Shown here piece by piece: positions 54,576-63,854 of a stretch of DNA of 64,000 nt. The position numbers and the translations under genes are program-made. This stretch comes from Chryseobacterium limigenitum (GTDB lineage Bacteria > Bacteroidota > Bacteroidia > Flavobacteriales > Weeksellaceae): assembly GCF_900114875.1 (NCBI RefSeq), contig NZ_FPKW01000005.1, positions 1 through 64,000 on the forward strand. The letters are read 5' to 3'. Positions within the stretch are counted from its first letter, which is position 1, and each line of letters starts with the position of its first letter. The notes under the pieces are model-generated. The model did no database searches and was not told the DNA's origin. It was given only the letters and a program-made list of their open reading frames with translations.

Positions 54576-54746
54576 TTAACCACAAAAGACACAAAAGTTT
54601 TTAAACACATTAGTAATTTAAGTTTAATTAAATAGTGTTTTAAAAGAACACATTAGTTTTTGAAAATCTATGATTTTCATTTTTGTGAACTTTAAAGATT
54701 TTTATTATACAATTTAAACTAAATCTTTTGTGTCTTTTGTGGTTAA
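54576..54746 (+). mobile_element. MITE-like element, copy 2 (171 bp)
   Basis: Positions 54576-54597 and 54725-54746 are perfect 22-bp inverted repeats beginning TTAACCACAAAAGACAC. The interior aligns with the minus strand of copy 1 at 45751-45923. It lies between the two fumarase genes. The right end is only 27 bp before the fumC ATG, so it may supply fumC promoter sequence (ACTAAATCTTTTG is close to a TAnnTTTG box). Confidence 0.75.
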
Positions 54747-54773
54747 ATTAAAATTAAAAAAATTTCAATCACA

Positions 54774-56168
54774 ATGAATTACAGAATAGAAAAAGACACC
54801 ATGGGCGAAGTTCAAGTGCCTGCTGATAAGTTTTGGGGAGCACAGACGGAACGTTCAAGAAACAATTTTAAGATCGGTCCCGAAGGTTCAATGCCCCACG
54901 AAATTATCGAAGCTTTTGCTTATTTAAAAAAAGCAGCAGCTTTCACCAACACCGATTTGGGAGTTCTTCCTGCTGAAAAAAGAGATATGATCGCTAAAGT
55001 TTGCGACGAAATCTTAGAAGGAAAATTAAACGATCAATTTCCTTTGGTAATCTGGCAAACTGGCTCAGGAACGCAATCTAATATGAATGTGAATGAGGTT
55101 ATTTCTAACAGAGCCCACGTTAATAACGGTGGAAATCTAGGTGATAAATCTGAAGTTCATGCCAATGATGATGTAAATAAATCACAATCATCCAACGATA
55201 CATATCCAACAGCAATGCACATTGCAGCCTATAAAAAGGTTGTTGAAGCAACCATTCCTGCTGTTGAAAAATTAAGAGATACTTTAGCCGAAAAATCAGC
55301 TGCTTTTAAAGATATTGTAAAAATCGGAAGAACGCATTTAATGGATGCTACTCCACTCACTTTAGGACAGGAGTTTTCAGGATATGTTGCTCAGTTGAGT
55401 TATGGTTTAAAAGCATTAAAAAATACGTTACCTCATCTTTCTGAGCTTGCTTTAGGAGGGACAGCGGTAGGAACAGGATTAAATACCCCAAAAGGGTATG
55501 ATGTGAAAGTGGCTGAATATATTGCAAAATTCACCAATCTTCCATTCGTGACAGCTGAAAATAAATTTGAAGCTTTAGCAGCGCATGACGCAATTGTTGA
55601 ATCTCATGGAGCTTTAAAGCAACTGGCAGTTTCGTTATTTAAAATTGCTCAGGATATTAGGCTAATGGCTTCTGGTCCGCGTTCAGGAATTGGGGAAATT
55701 CATATTCCGGAAAATGAGCCAGGTTCATCAATCATGCCCGGAAAAGTAAATCCTACCCAAAACGAAGCATTAACAATGGTTTGCGCTCAGGTTTTAGGAA
55801 ATGACACTACGATTTCGTTCGCCGGAACTCAGGGAAATTATGAACTGAATGTTTTCAAACCTGTGATGGCATATAATTTCTTGCAATCTGCACAACTAAT
55901 TGCTGATGCCTGCATTTCATTCAATGATCATTGCGCTGTAGGAATTGAACCGAATAACAAAAGAATTAAAGAATTGGTTGACAAATCTTTGATGCTGGTA
56001 ACAGCTTTGAATACGCACATCGGTTATGAAAATGCAGCAAAAATTGCAAAAACAGCCCATAAAAACGGTACAACATTAAAAGAAGAAGCTGTAAATCTTG
56101 GTTTTGTTACTCCAGAACAATTTGACGAGTGGGTGAAACCTGAGGATATGGTAGGAAGTTTAAAATAA
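54774..56168 (+). CDS. fumC: Class II fumarate hydratase FumC
   Basis: The 464-aa iron-free, oxygen-stable fumarase has the superfamily signature [15 protein letters not shown] (about 318-332), [14 protein letters not shown], the substrate-binding [11 protein letters not shown], and the active-site His in [10 protein letters not shown]. It is divergent from the class I enzyme, so the organism can run the same TCA step with either an Fe-S or an iron-free enzyme, probably under different iron or oxygen conditions. Confidence 0.96.
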   Translation: MNYRIEKDTMGEVQVPADKFWGAQTERSRNNFKIGPEGSMPHEIIEAFAYLKKAAAFTNTDLGVLPAEKRDMIAKVCDEILEGKLNDQFPLVIWQTGSGTQSNMNVNEVISNRAHVNNGGNLGDKSEVHANDDVNKSQSSNDTYPTAMHIAAYKKVVEATIPAVEKLRDTLAEKSAAFKDIVKIGRTHLMDATPLTLGQEFSGYVAQLSYGLKALKNTLPHLSELALGGTAVGTGLNTPKGYDVKVAEYIAKFTNLPFVTAENKFEALAAHDAIVESHGALKQLAVSLFKIAQDIRLMASGPRSGIGEIHIPENEPGSSIMPGKVNPTQNEALTMVCAQVLGNDTTISFAGTQGNYELNVFKPVMAYNFLQSAQLIADACISFNDHCAVGIEPNNKRIKELVDKSLMLVTALNTHIGYENAAKIAKTAHKNGTTLKEEAVNLGFVTPEQFDEWVKPEDMVGSLK

Positions 56169-56236
56169 ACAACTAGATTTAATTATTATATTGTAAAAAC
56201 AACTTAAACAATCAAAACTTAAAGATTTCAAAAACA

Positions 56237-56265
56237 AAAAGGTCAGAAATATGTTCTGACCTTTT
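56237..56265. terminator. 12-bp bidirectional terminator between fumC and the peroxidase gene
   Basis: AAAAGGTCAGAA (56237-56248) pairs perfectly with TTCTGACCTTTT (56254-56265), followed by T-rich sequence on both strands. Confidence 0.8.
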
Positions 56266-56282
56266 ATATTTATTTAATCTGT

Positions 56283-57218
56283 TTATCCTGAAAAATCATC
56301 CAGCATATTTCTTGTCGGAACAAAGAAAAGAGTTCCTGTAACCGCTGTACTGAAATCTAAAATCCGGTCGTAATTCCCAACCGGATCTCCGATAAACATA
56401 TTGGTGAGCATCTTTTTTGTCGTTGCAAATGTACTGGAGTAAGCAATAAAATACGTCCCAAATTCATTTGTTGATGGATTTCCGAATGGCATATTATCTC
56501 TTACAATTTTTAATTCTTCGCCATTCTCCCCTTCAATATTAGCCAAAGCAATATGTGAATTTGATGGTTTCACATCATCCGACATTTCAATATCATTTTC
56601 TTTCGACCTTCCGATTACTTTTTCCTGTTCTTCCGTTGAAAGACCTTTCCAGGCATCCATGTTGTGAAGATACTTTTGAACAAAAAGATAACTTCCACCT
56701 TTATAATCTTGGTCTTCATCGCCAATTTTAGCAAAATGATCTCTGTCTTCTCCGTGTGGATTTTCTGTTCCATCAACAAAACCTAAGATCGAGCGGGCAT
56801 CCCAATATTTAAATCCATGAATCTCAAGAATACTTTCAGCTACAGGATTTAGCAATTTTGAGATCTCAATCGCCATATCAAAAATAATACTCTTGTTATC
56901 AGCTCTTAAATGAAAATGCAGGTCGCCAGGAGTAGAAACTGCAGTATGTTTTATACCTTTAATTTCTTCAAAAGTGGCTAATTCTTTAGGCATCGGTGTT
57001 GGAAGTTGCAATTTTTTCCAAGCTTTGTAACCAATTCCCATCACGCAACTTGCTCTGCTGTCCGGAAACCTGTTAAACACAGAATTATTTAAGTTTAAAA
57101 CTAATGCACATAATTGTTGAAAGACGTCTTTTAACTTAGGATCATCATTCAGCTTCCAAACCATAAAAATGGTGTTGCTATTAGGATAATCGGTAACATT
57201 TTGTGATTCTATGCTCAT
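56283..57218 (-). CDS. Dyp-type haem peroxidase
   Basis: The 311-aa protein has the DyP family signature GFVDGTENP with the catalytic Asp (about residue 147), GGSYLFVQKYLHNM, and a haem-side His region (NSHIAL). It oxidises dyes and other organic substrates with hydrogen peroxide. There is no signal peptide, so it is cytoplasmic. The ATG at 57218 is used; the in-frame TTG at 57230 is less likely. No encapsulin gene is nearby. Confidence 0.9.
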   Translation of the reverse strand: MSIESQNVTDYPNSNTIFMVWKLNDDPKLKDVFQQLCALVLNLNNSVFNRFPDSRASCVMGIGYKAWKKLQLPTPMPKELATFEEIKGIKHTAVSTPGDLHFHLRADNKSIIFDMAIEISKLLNPVAESILEIHGFKYWDARSILGFVDGTENPHGEDRDHFAKIGDEDQDYKGGSYLFVQKYLHNMDAWKGLSTEEQEKVIGRSKENDIEMSDDVKPSNSHIALANIEGENGEELKIVRDNMPFGNPSTNEFGTYFIAYSSTFATTKKMLTNMFIGDPVGNYDRILDFSTAVTGTLFFVPTRNMLDDFSG

Positions 57219-57251
57219 AAATTCAATCAATATTAGACTTAAATTTTTGAA

Positions 57252-57974
57252 TTAAATTGCTTCAGCCGGAGTTGAAACCTGATCTGCAAAATATTGCTCC
57301 AATTCTTTCAAAGTTTCAGGATTGGTCTGAATATCTTTTACCAACTGACCTTTATTTACTACAACAATTCTGTTACAAACCTCTGTTGTATGCGAAAGAT
57401 CATGACTTGAAATCAGGAAAGTCACCCCATCCTGCTTCGACAATTCTTTAATTAAATTCTTCAGTTTGATCTGTGTGGAAGGATCTAAATTGGCAAAAGG
57501 TTCATCCAAAATAATAATTTCAGGATTACCTATAATTGCCCCTACGATTCCCACTTTCTTCTGATTTCCTTTTGACAGATCGCGAACGTATTTACCGGAA
57601 TTTAAAATTTCACCATTAAATAAATCGTGAAATTGCTTTAAAAATTCATCCACAGAAGCTTTATTCTGCCCTCTCAGTTCACCGATAAAATAGAAATATT
57701 CTTCCGGAGTCAGGTAACCAATTAAAAAAGTATCGTCCACAAAAGCCGAAACCTTGCTTTTCCAGGCTTCGGATTCACTTACTTTAATTCCGTCAATACT
57801 TACAAACCCTGTTGTAGCCTGAATCAGATCCAACATTAAGCTGAATAGCGTTGTTTTTCCGGCTCCGTTATTTCCGACAAGACCGAAAGTTTCGCCGTTA
57901 GGAATTTCAATATTTTCGATATTCAGAACAGTCGCAGTTCCGTATGTTTTAGATAAATTATTTATAGTAATCAT
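57252..57974 (-). CDS. ABC transporter ATPase partnered with DUF5687 permease
   Basis: The 240-aa ATPase has Walker A GNNGAGKTT (about 34-42), signature LSKGNQKKVGIV, Walker B IIILDEPFANLDP and H-loop SSHDL. The K instead of G in the signature (LSKGN) is common in this subfamily. The start is 1 bp from the stop of the DUF5687 gene, so the two form an ABC-2-like exporter. The substrate is unknown. Confidence 0.9.
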   Translation of the reverse strand: MITINNLSKTYGTATVLNIENIEIPNGETFGLVGNNGAGKTTLFSLMLDLIQATTGFVSIDGIKVSESEAWKSKVSAFVDDTFLIGYLTPEEYFYFIGELRGQNKASVDEFLKQFHDLFNGEILNSGKYVRDLSKGNQKKVGIVGAIIGNPEIIILDEPFANLDPSTQIKLKNLIKELSKQDGVTFLISSHDLSHTTEVCNRIVVVNKGQLVKDIQTNPETLKELEQYFADQVSTPAEAI

Positions 57975-57975
57975 A

Positions 57976-59442
57976 TTAATCTTTGTTTTTGAATGCTTCT
58001 AACGTACTGTATTTCTCTTTTTTATAGTGTCTTACGATGGTATCGAAGATTTTTTCTCTCAATAAAAATCCAATTAATCCTAAAATAGCAATGCTTACCA
58101 CTCCGGCAGTCATTCCGAAGAAATATTTTAAAATTCCGAAAACAGCCATCGGTAAAAGCATTTTTGGAATTAATAATAGCAAAGCTTTCATATTGAAACT
58201 GTTTTTCTGTCCAATTCTTTTTTCTCTGGAATTTAGATCTATCTGAGTTTTATTAAAAGCTCCTGACCATAACGTAAATTGCGAATTAACTCCAATATTA
58301 TATAATCCTGCCGCGAAGAAAGTAATGTAGATCTCCCAGCCCCAATAAGCATAAAATAGAGCGATAATCATGGAAACTCCGGTTACAATATTCATTAACC
58401 ACCATTTTGCTTTTAAATATTCTTTGTAAGGAACATTTAAGGTCATCATCAAAGGATAATAAGAGCTGTCGAAAGCCGGAACCCTCTGCCCAAACAAAAA
58501 CTGGAAACCACCCGTGACAAAAAGCCCCATAAGCATCATCATGTAAGGCGTTTTATAGACTGAGGAGCTGAACATGAGCATTCCATAGAATATAAACAGA
58601 AAGCTCCCTAAAATGATTCCTTTAGCCACTTTACTACGTCTTAACAGTTTAATATCATTGTTAATAAACGTTCCGAGGACGCCATATTTATTTAAGAAAG
58701 CAATATTTTCTGTTTTTCCGATCTCTTTTTTTGCTTCCAACCCTTGATCTAAGTAAAACTCCTGATAAACATGTTTAAAACAAATCCACCAAAGTCCAGA
58801 AAATAAAACAATCGGTATTAAAATTAAATAAAGTTTTGTATAAAAACCATAGAAAAAAATTTCTGAATAAGACAGAAGCGGAATGATATGATAATACGTC
58901 AAAAGTCCTAATCCAATGAAGATAGAGCCGACAACAATAGCAATCGTTTCTTTATTGTTGAAAAGTATATTAATGAAATTATTAAGATAGAAAAGTAATG
59001 AAACTCCTATAAACCAAGATAAAACTTCCAGAAAACCATATCCGTTGAATAATGCGACGATAGAAAACGTGATGAAAAATAAAGAATTAAGCCAACTGAA
59101 AGCCGATAAAAATGTTTTGATCAACATATAATTGACCAGTGTTTTCTTAGAAATATTCAGGGTAAGAAAAGGTTTGATATTTTGGGTAGACATCTCCTGC
59201 CACATGTATTTGACAATCAAATCTACCCCCCAGACAATAATCATGAATTTTGAAACTACCTTCAAAGGATCGGCATTCATTTTGTCCTGAACCAGGTAGA
59301 AAACAGCAAAAGCACCTCCCACCAAACATGCCATAAAATAAAGAATCCCCATAAAACGTAAGATCTTCATGGCCAAATTTACCCCGACAGAAGTACCGCG
59401 AAAAAAACTTTTTATTTCTAACCTTAGGAACTTTACAAACAT
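57976..59442 (-). CDS. DUF5687 ABC permease
   Basis: The 488-aa protein has 10 to 12 membrane helices and starts FLRLEIKSFFRGTSVGVNLAMK, as in DUF5687 proteins, a Bacteroidota-type ABC-2 permease group. It lies directly upstream of its ATPase. The motif FLFGQRVPAFDSSYYPLMMTLNVPYKEYLKAKWW is family-like. A role in exporting a drug, lipid or peptide is possible; none is shown. Confidence 0.82.
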   Translation of the reverse strand: MFVKFLRLEIKSFFRGTSVGVNLAMKILRFMGILYFMACLVGGAFAVFYLVQDKMNADPLKVVSKFMIIVWGVDLIVKYMWQEMSTQNIKPFLTLNISKKTLVNYMLIKTFLSAFSWLNSLFFITFSIVALFNGYGFLEVLSWFIGVSLLFYLNNFINILFNNKETIAIVVGSIFIGLGLLTYYHIIPLLSYSEIFFYGFYTKLYLILIPIVLFSGLWWICFKHVYQEFYLDQGLEAKKEIGKTENIAFLNKYGVLGTFINNDIKLLRRSKVAKGIILGSFLFIFYGMLMFSSSVYKTPYMMMLMGLFVTGGFQFLFGQRVPAFDSSYYPLMMTLNVPYKEYLKAKWWLMNIVTGVSMIIALFYAYWGWEIYITFFAAGLYNIGVNSQFTLWSGAFNKTQIDLNSREKRIGQKNSFNMKALLLLIPKMLLPMAVFGILKYFFGMTAGVVSIAILGLIGFLLREKIFDTIVRHYKKEKYSTLEAFKNKD

Positions 59443-59492
59443 ATCTTACTTTTTTACATTAGTAAGTGGAATGCAAAATATGTTACAGATTT

Positions 59493-61142
59493 TTAGCCAA
59501 TTAATTCTTTCGCTTGCGCCAAAGCCGCCTCAGTAATTTTACTCCCGGAAAGTAATTGGGCAATTTCGTTGAGTTTTTCTTCATCACTTAAAGGAACAAT
59601 CGTAGACTGTGTTTTTCCTGAAACGTCCTGTTTTACTACTTTGTAATTGTTATTTCCTTTTGCGGCAACCTGCGCCAAGTGAGAAATAACGATCAACTGC
59701 ATGTCCTGAGACATTTCACGCATGAGATTTCCGATTTCTTCGGCTACTTTTCCTGAAACTCCGCTGTCGATCTCGTCTAAAATAAGCGTTGGAAGCTCAT
59801 CACTTTCTGCGATAATTTTTTTGACAGCCAACATTACTCGCGATCTTTCACCGCCGGAAATTGCTGTTTGAATGGGTTTTAAAGGAAAACCTGAATTCGC
59901 CTGAAACAACAGCTGAATATTTTCTTTCCCGAATTGATTAAATTCTGAAGTATCCTGAAGCTCAATGTCAACTTTAGCTTTTTCAAGACCTAATTTTTTA
60001 AGTAAGCTTTCTGCTTTTTTAATAAAAACAGGAACGCTTTTCTTTCTGTTTTTTGAAAGCTTTTCGGAAATAGATTGAAGAGATTTTTCCTTTTTAGAAA
60101 TGTTTTCTTCAATTTCAATAATATTTGATTCTAGTTCTGATGCCCCTTGCTGTTCTCCTGCTAACTGATCTCTGATTTCTTTCAATTCAGAAACATCAGA
60201 AACATTATGCTTAATAAACAAAGCATTGAGTTTATTATTCAGTTCAGAAAGTGAAGCAAGAGTTTCGGGATTAATTTCAATTTTCTCAGACTCGTTTTCC
60301 AATTCGGAAATAATGTCTTTTAATTCTACAAAAGATATTTCTAATCTTTGGTCAAGCTCAGCAAAGCTGGTTGAAACCTCGGAAATTTTTGACAATTTAT
60401 TTTTAGCTTCATTAAAGAAAGATAAGATCCCGATTTCCTCCTGATGAAATCTTGATAAAACCTGAGCCAGATTTTCGGAAATCATTCCTGCATTTTCCTG
60501 AACAGAAAGCAGATTTTTTAATTCTTCATAATCAACATCATCCAGATTCAAATCTTCCAGTTCATTCAATAAAAACTGCTTATAATCACTTTCTTTATTA
60601 CTTTCTGAAAGTTGAGTCTGTAATTTTTTAAGCTGAGTTTTTAAGCTCTGAAACTCTAAAAATTCATGCTGATATTCTTCAACGATCTTTTTATTTTCTG
60701 AAAGTCCGTCAATGATTTTAAACTGATATTCTGATGTGAAAAGGTTTGAAGTTTCAAACTGTGAATGAATATCGATAAGTTGCGAAGACAATTCTCTTAA
60801 AACATCCAACGTTACCGGAACATCATTAATAAACGCTCTGGATTTTCCTGCGGGAGAAATTTCTCTGCGGATAATGGTTTGATGCTCATAATCGAGATCG
60901 TTTTCTATAAAGAATTTTTTAAACTGATTATTTAGATTAAATTCAGTTTCTACAATGCTTTTTTCATTTGCATTTGAAATTGATTTTACGTCTGCTCTCT
61001 CGCCTAAAATAAGTCTTAGAGCCCCCAAAATAATAGATTTACCGGCACCAGTTTCTCCGGTTATTACTTGCAAACCATTATGTAATGATACATCAAGCGT
61101 ATCAATTAAGGCAAAATTTTTAATGTAAATTCTCGAAAGCAT
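59493..61142 (-). CDS. recN: DNA repair protein RecN
   Basis: The 549-aa SMC-like ATPase acts in double-strand-break repair. It has Walker A GETGAGKSI (about 30-38), a long coiled-coil middle (about 150-370), an ABC-type signature SGGERSRVMLA and Walker B LPTLILDEIDSGVSGKVA (about 445-462). The neighbours rpoZ, coaBC and DUF4835 are in the order usual in flavobacteria. Confidence 0.95.
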   Translation of the reverse strand: MLSRIYIKNFALIDTLDVSLHNGLQVITGETGAGKSIILGALRLILGERADVKSISNANEKSIVETEFNLNNQFKKFFIENDLDYEHQTIIRREISPAGKSRAFINDVPVTLDVLRELSSQLIDIHSQFETSNLFTSEYQFKIIDGLSENKKIVEEYQHEFLEFQSLKTQLKKLQTQLSESNKESDYKQFLLNELEDLNLDDVDYEELKNLLSVQENAGMISENLAQVLSRFHQEEIGILSFFNEAKNKLSKISEVSTSFAELDQRLEISFVELKDIISELENESEKIEINPETLASLSELNNKLNALFIKHNVSDVSELKEIRDQLAGEQQGASELESNIIEIEENISKKEKSLQSISEKLSKNRKKSVPVFIKKAESLLKKLGLEKAKVDIELQDTSEFNQFGKENIQLLFQANSGFPLKPIQTAISGGERSRVMLAVKKIIAESDELPTLILDEIDSGVSGKVAEEIGNLMREMSQDMQLIVISHLAQVAAKGNNNYKVVKQDVSGKTQSTIVPLSDEEKLNEIAQLLSGSKITEAALAQAKELIG

Positions 61143-61167
61143 TGATGTAGCGTTACTTTAGGTAATG

Positions 61168-61198
61168 CAAATATAGAACTTTAAAATTCAGAATTCAA
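61168..61198 (-). promoter_or_regulatory. Candidate recN promoter
   Basis: The minus strand has TTG (61198-61196), a 20-bp spacer and TATATTTG (61175-61168), 25 bp before the recN ATG. Confidence 0.45.
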
Positions 61199-61217
61199 GA
61201 CTGAAAAAATCAGTTTT

Positions 61218-62129
61218 TTATTGTTTCCACTGACTCCACTTAGCGTCTGTATTTTTCGGATTCATGAGGATCAATAATTGTTTCAGATCACCCAATGCAA
61301 TTCCTCCATTATTATTAGAATTGAAAATATTAAAAATCTCATCCGCTTTATTTGTCAGGAAAAGATCTAAATAATAATTCTGGGTAAAATTGCTTTCATA
61401 TGTTTTCAACTGTAACAAACCATCAAAAATAACTTTCTTGGCCTGTGTCTGATCCTGATTGAACAGATTATCTAAGCCAGCTCTGTGATAAGTATAAAAT
61501 AATGACCTTAACTGTACCATATTAGGACTCATAATCTCTCTGATCAGCTGAGAACGGTTTCTCGGCTCATTGATTTGCTTCCATCCTTCATAATTATTCT
61601 GAGATTCTCCGTTTTGAGCAATTTGTTGAGCTTTTTGAAACCATGGAGTTCCGCCCGAAGACTGGAAACTGTCTGCATCATATCCCAAAATTACATAAAC
61701 ATAAAAACTGATCATATCGATTAAGTTTTTACCGGAAAATTGTCTTTCGTTAAAAATAAGATTCTCATTTTCAATATATTCAAAAGAAAATCTCTGATCC
61801 TGAAGGTTTATTAATGTAGATTCATAATTTGTATTATAAACCGGACGCACCGCCTGAACAACAATACTTCCTTTGTATTTATTATTCCCGGGACTTTCTG
61901 TAAGAACAATAGCAAAATTACATTTTATCTTTTCAAAATTCTGAAGCTTTTTCCCCGTCCAGCTTGTATTATTGATAAAATCTCTAAGACTTTTTTCCAG
62001 AGCTTTATACGCCTGCTGGTTACTTCCCCCCAACTGTTGAGCATTTACCTGAACGGTAGCCAGCAACTCCTGAGAAAAGCTAAGATTAAATATGAAAAGC
62101 AGTAAAAATAAACTTATATATTTTTTCAT
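61218..62129 (-). CDS. DUF4835 (PorD-like) protein
   Basis: The 303-aa protein has a signal peptide (MKKYISLFLLLFIFNLSFSQ) and the DUF4835 body (TVQVNAQQLGGSNQQAYKALEKSLRDFINNTSWTG in pieces; FFNERQFSG-like and YHRAGLDNLFNQ further on). DUF4835 includes PorD, associated with the type IX secretion system; the amylase above needs such a system. It lies 36 bp after coaBC on the same strand. Confidence 0.85.
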   Translation of the reverse strand: MKKYISLFLLLFIFNLSFSQELLATVQVNAQQLGGSNQQAYKALEKSLRDFINNTSWTGKKLQNFEKIKCNFAIVLTESPGNNKYKGSIVVQAVRPVYNTNYESTLINLQDQRFSFEYIENENLIFNERQFSGKNLIDMISFYVYVILGYDADSFQSSGGTPWFQKAQQIAQNGESQNNYEGWKQINEPRNRSQLIREIMSPNMVQLRSLFYTYHRAGLDNLFNQDQTQAKKVIFDGLLQLKTYESNFTQNYYLDLFLTNKADEIFNIFNSNNNGGIALGDLKQLLILMNPKNTDAKWSQWKQ

Positions 62130-62165
62130 TATCTATTAAAAATTGAGAACGGAAATTTATTAAAA

Positions 62166-63368
62166 TTATTTTAAAATCTGAGACTCAACAAAATTAAGGA
62201 TGTCTTTTGCAACATCGTCCTTAGATTTCAGTTCAAACTCTTTTTTCTCCGTTTGGGTGAATATTTTTATTTTATTGGTATCATTTTTAAATCCTGCGCC
62301 TTCGTCACGAAGAGAATTTAAAACAATCATGTCAAGATTTTTCTTTTCCAGTTTTCCCTTGGCATTTTCTTCTTCATTTTGAGTTTCTAAGGCAAAACCT
62401 ACTAAAAACTGATGGGTTTTCTTTTCACCCATTGTTTTGAGTATATCCGGATTTTTAATTAATTCAATCGTTAAGCTATCATCATTTTTTTTAATCTTTT
62501 CCTTCGCAATTTCCTTTGGAGCATAATCTGCAACGGCGGCACTTGCGATTCCAATATCAATTGTATCATAAAACTCAAATACTTTTTGCAACATTTCTTT
62601 TGCAGAAGTAACTTTATGTACATCAACATTTTTATCACCCATCACCTGGGAAGTCGGCCCCGAGATCAGAATGACTTTTGCGCCTCTTTTTGAAGCTTCT
62701 TCAGCCAGCGAAAATCCCATTTTTCCCGAAGAATGATTTCCTATAAATCTTACAGGATCAATGGCTTCATAAGTTGGTCCGGCCGTAATTAAAACCGTTT
62801 TGCCCTCCAAAGTTTTTTTATGATTTGAATTAAAAAAACCTTCAACTTCTTTAACAATCGTTTCCGGTTCTGCCATTCTTCCCTGGCCAATCAATCCGCT
62901 CGCCAATTCACCATTTTCCGCAGGAATAATAAAATGCCCGAAATCTTCGGCCAATTCTAAATTCTGCGTTGTGGAAGGATGCGCATACATATCCAAATCC
63001 ATTGCAGGAGCTATAAAAACAGGGCATTTTGCTGACATATAGGTTGCAATGACCAAATTATCACACATTCCGTGCGTCATTTTTGCCAAAGTATTTGCTG
63101 TACAAGGAGCAACGATCATTATATCTGCCCACAATGCCATTTCAACATGACTGTTCCATGTTCCGTTTTCGTTGTAGAAATCTGTATAAACAGGTTTTTT
63201 CGACAGCGTAGACAAACTCAGCTTCGTTACAAAATGCTCAGCATCAGGAGTCATAATTACCTGAACTTCTGCATCTTTCTTTATAAACTCTCTTATCAGA
63301 AAATGAATTTTATAGGCTGCAATTCCTCCAGAAACGGCAATAAGAATCTTTTTCCCGGAAATACTCAT
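62166..63368 (-). CDS. coaBC: Bifunctional CoaBC (phosphopantothenoylcysteine synthase/decarboxylase)
   Basis: The 400-aa enzyme makes 4'-phosphopantetheine precursors of coenzyme A. The N-terminal CoaC flavoprotein domain has SGGIAAYK, PCTANTLAKMTHG and PAMDLDMYAHP. The C-terminal CoaB domain has ITAGPTYEAIDPVRFIGNHSSGKMG, AAVADYAPKEIAKEKIKK and NPDIL. Order and length are standard. Confidence 0.95.
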   Translation of the reverse strand: MSISGKKILIAVSGGIAAYKIHFLIREFIKKDAEVQVIMTPDAEHFVTKLSLSTLSKKPVYTDFYNENGTWNSHVEMALWADIMIVAPCTANTLAKMTHGMCDNLVIATYMSAKCPVFIAPAMDLDMYAHPSTTQNLELAEDFGHFIIPAENGELASGLIGQGRMAEPETIVKEVEGFFNSNHKKTLEGKTVLITAGPTYEAIDPVRFIGNHSSGKMGFSLAEEASKRGAKVILISGPTSQVMGDKNVDVHKVTSAKEMLQKVFEFYDTIDIGIASAAVADYAPKEIAKEKIKKNDDSLTIELIKNPDILKTMGEKKTHQFLVGFALETQNEEENAKGKLEKKNLDMIVLNSLRDEGAGFKNDTNKIKIFTQTEKKEFELKSKDDVAKDILNFVESQILK

Positions 63369-63430
63369 TTAGTTTTAATTTTTTAAAACACTAAAATACT
63401 TATTTTTTCTCACAAACCATTTAAACAACA

Positions 63431-63490
63431 AAGGTCATAAAAGAAATAGTTCCTTTATGACCTTCATCTATTAAAAACCAAACGGTTTTT
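63431..63490 (-). terminator. Two hairpins between rpoZ and coaBC
   Basis: AAGGTCATAAA (63431-63441) pairs with TTTATGACCTT (63454-63464). AAAAACC (63473-63479) pairs with GGTTTTT (63484-63490). The second overlaps the rpoZ stop. They could terminate or attenuate transcription between the two genes. Confidence 0.6.
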
Positions 63491-63812
63491 ATTTTCTTTC
63501 TTCAGTTTTTCTGAAGTAAATATCTTCGTTTAACCATTCTTCGATCGCGATAGAAGTTGGTTTTGGAAGTTTTTCGTAATGTTTAGAGATCTCAATTTGC
63601 TCTCTGTTTTCGAAAACTTCTTCCAATGTAGAGTTGTGAACAGCAAATTCATCTAATTTGTTATGCAATTCTGTACGAATTTCTGCATTGATCTGCTCCG
63701 CTCTCTTTCCCATGATAACAATAGCTTCATAGATTGAACCTACTTTATCTTCAATCTTGTCTTTATCGTAAGTAATAGTATTTACTTCTGCTTTTGTATC
63801 TTTTACACTCAT
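63489..63812 (-). CDS. rpoZ: RNA polymerase omega subunit
   Basis: The 107-aa protein has the omega/Rpb6-like core KVGSIYEAIVIMGKRAEQINAEIRTEL (in two parts, about 27-55), in the form common to Bacteroidota, with a longer C-terminus than the E. coli protein. Omega assists RNA polymerase assembly. Its position before coaBC is conserved in flavobacteria. Confidence 0.88.
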   Translation of the reverse strand: MSVKDTKAEVNTITYDKDKIEDKVGSIYEAIVIMGKRAEQINAEIRTELHNKLDEFAVHNSTLEEVFENREQIEISKHYEKLPKPTSIAIEEWLNEDIYFRKTEERK

Positions 63813-63854
63813 TTTGAGAAAATTAATTTATTTATAAGGTGGCAAATTTACGAA

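Noticed and set aside
56283..57218. Encapsulin cargo peroxidase
   Set aside because: No encapsulin shell gene is nearby and no cargo-type C-terminal tail is recognisable.
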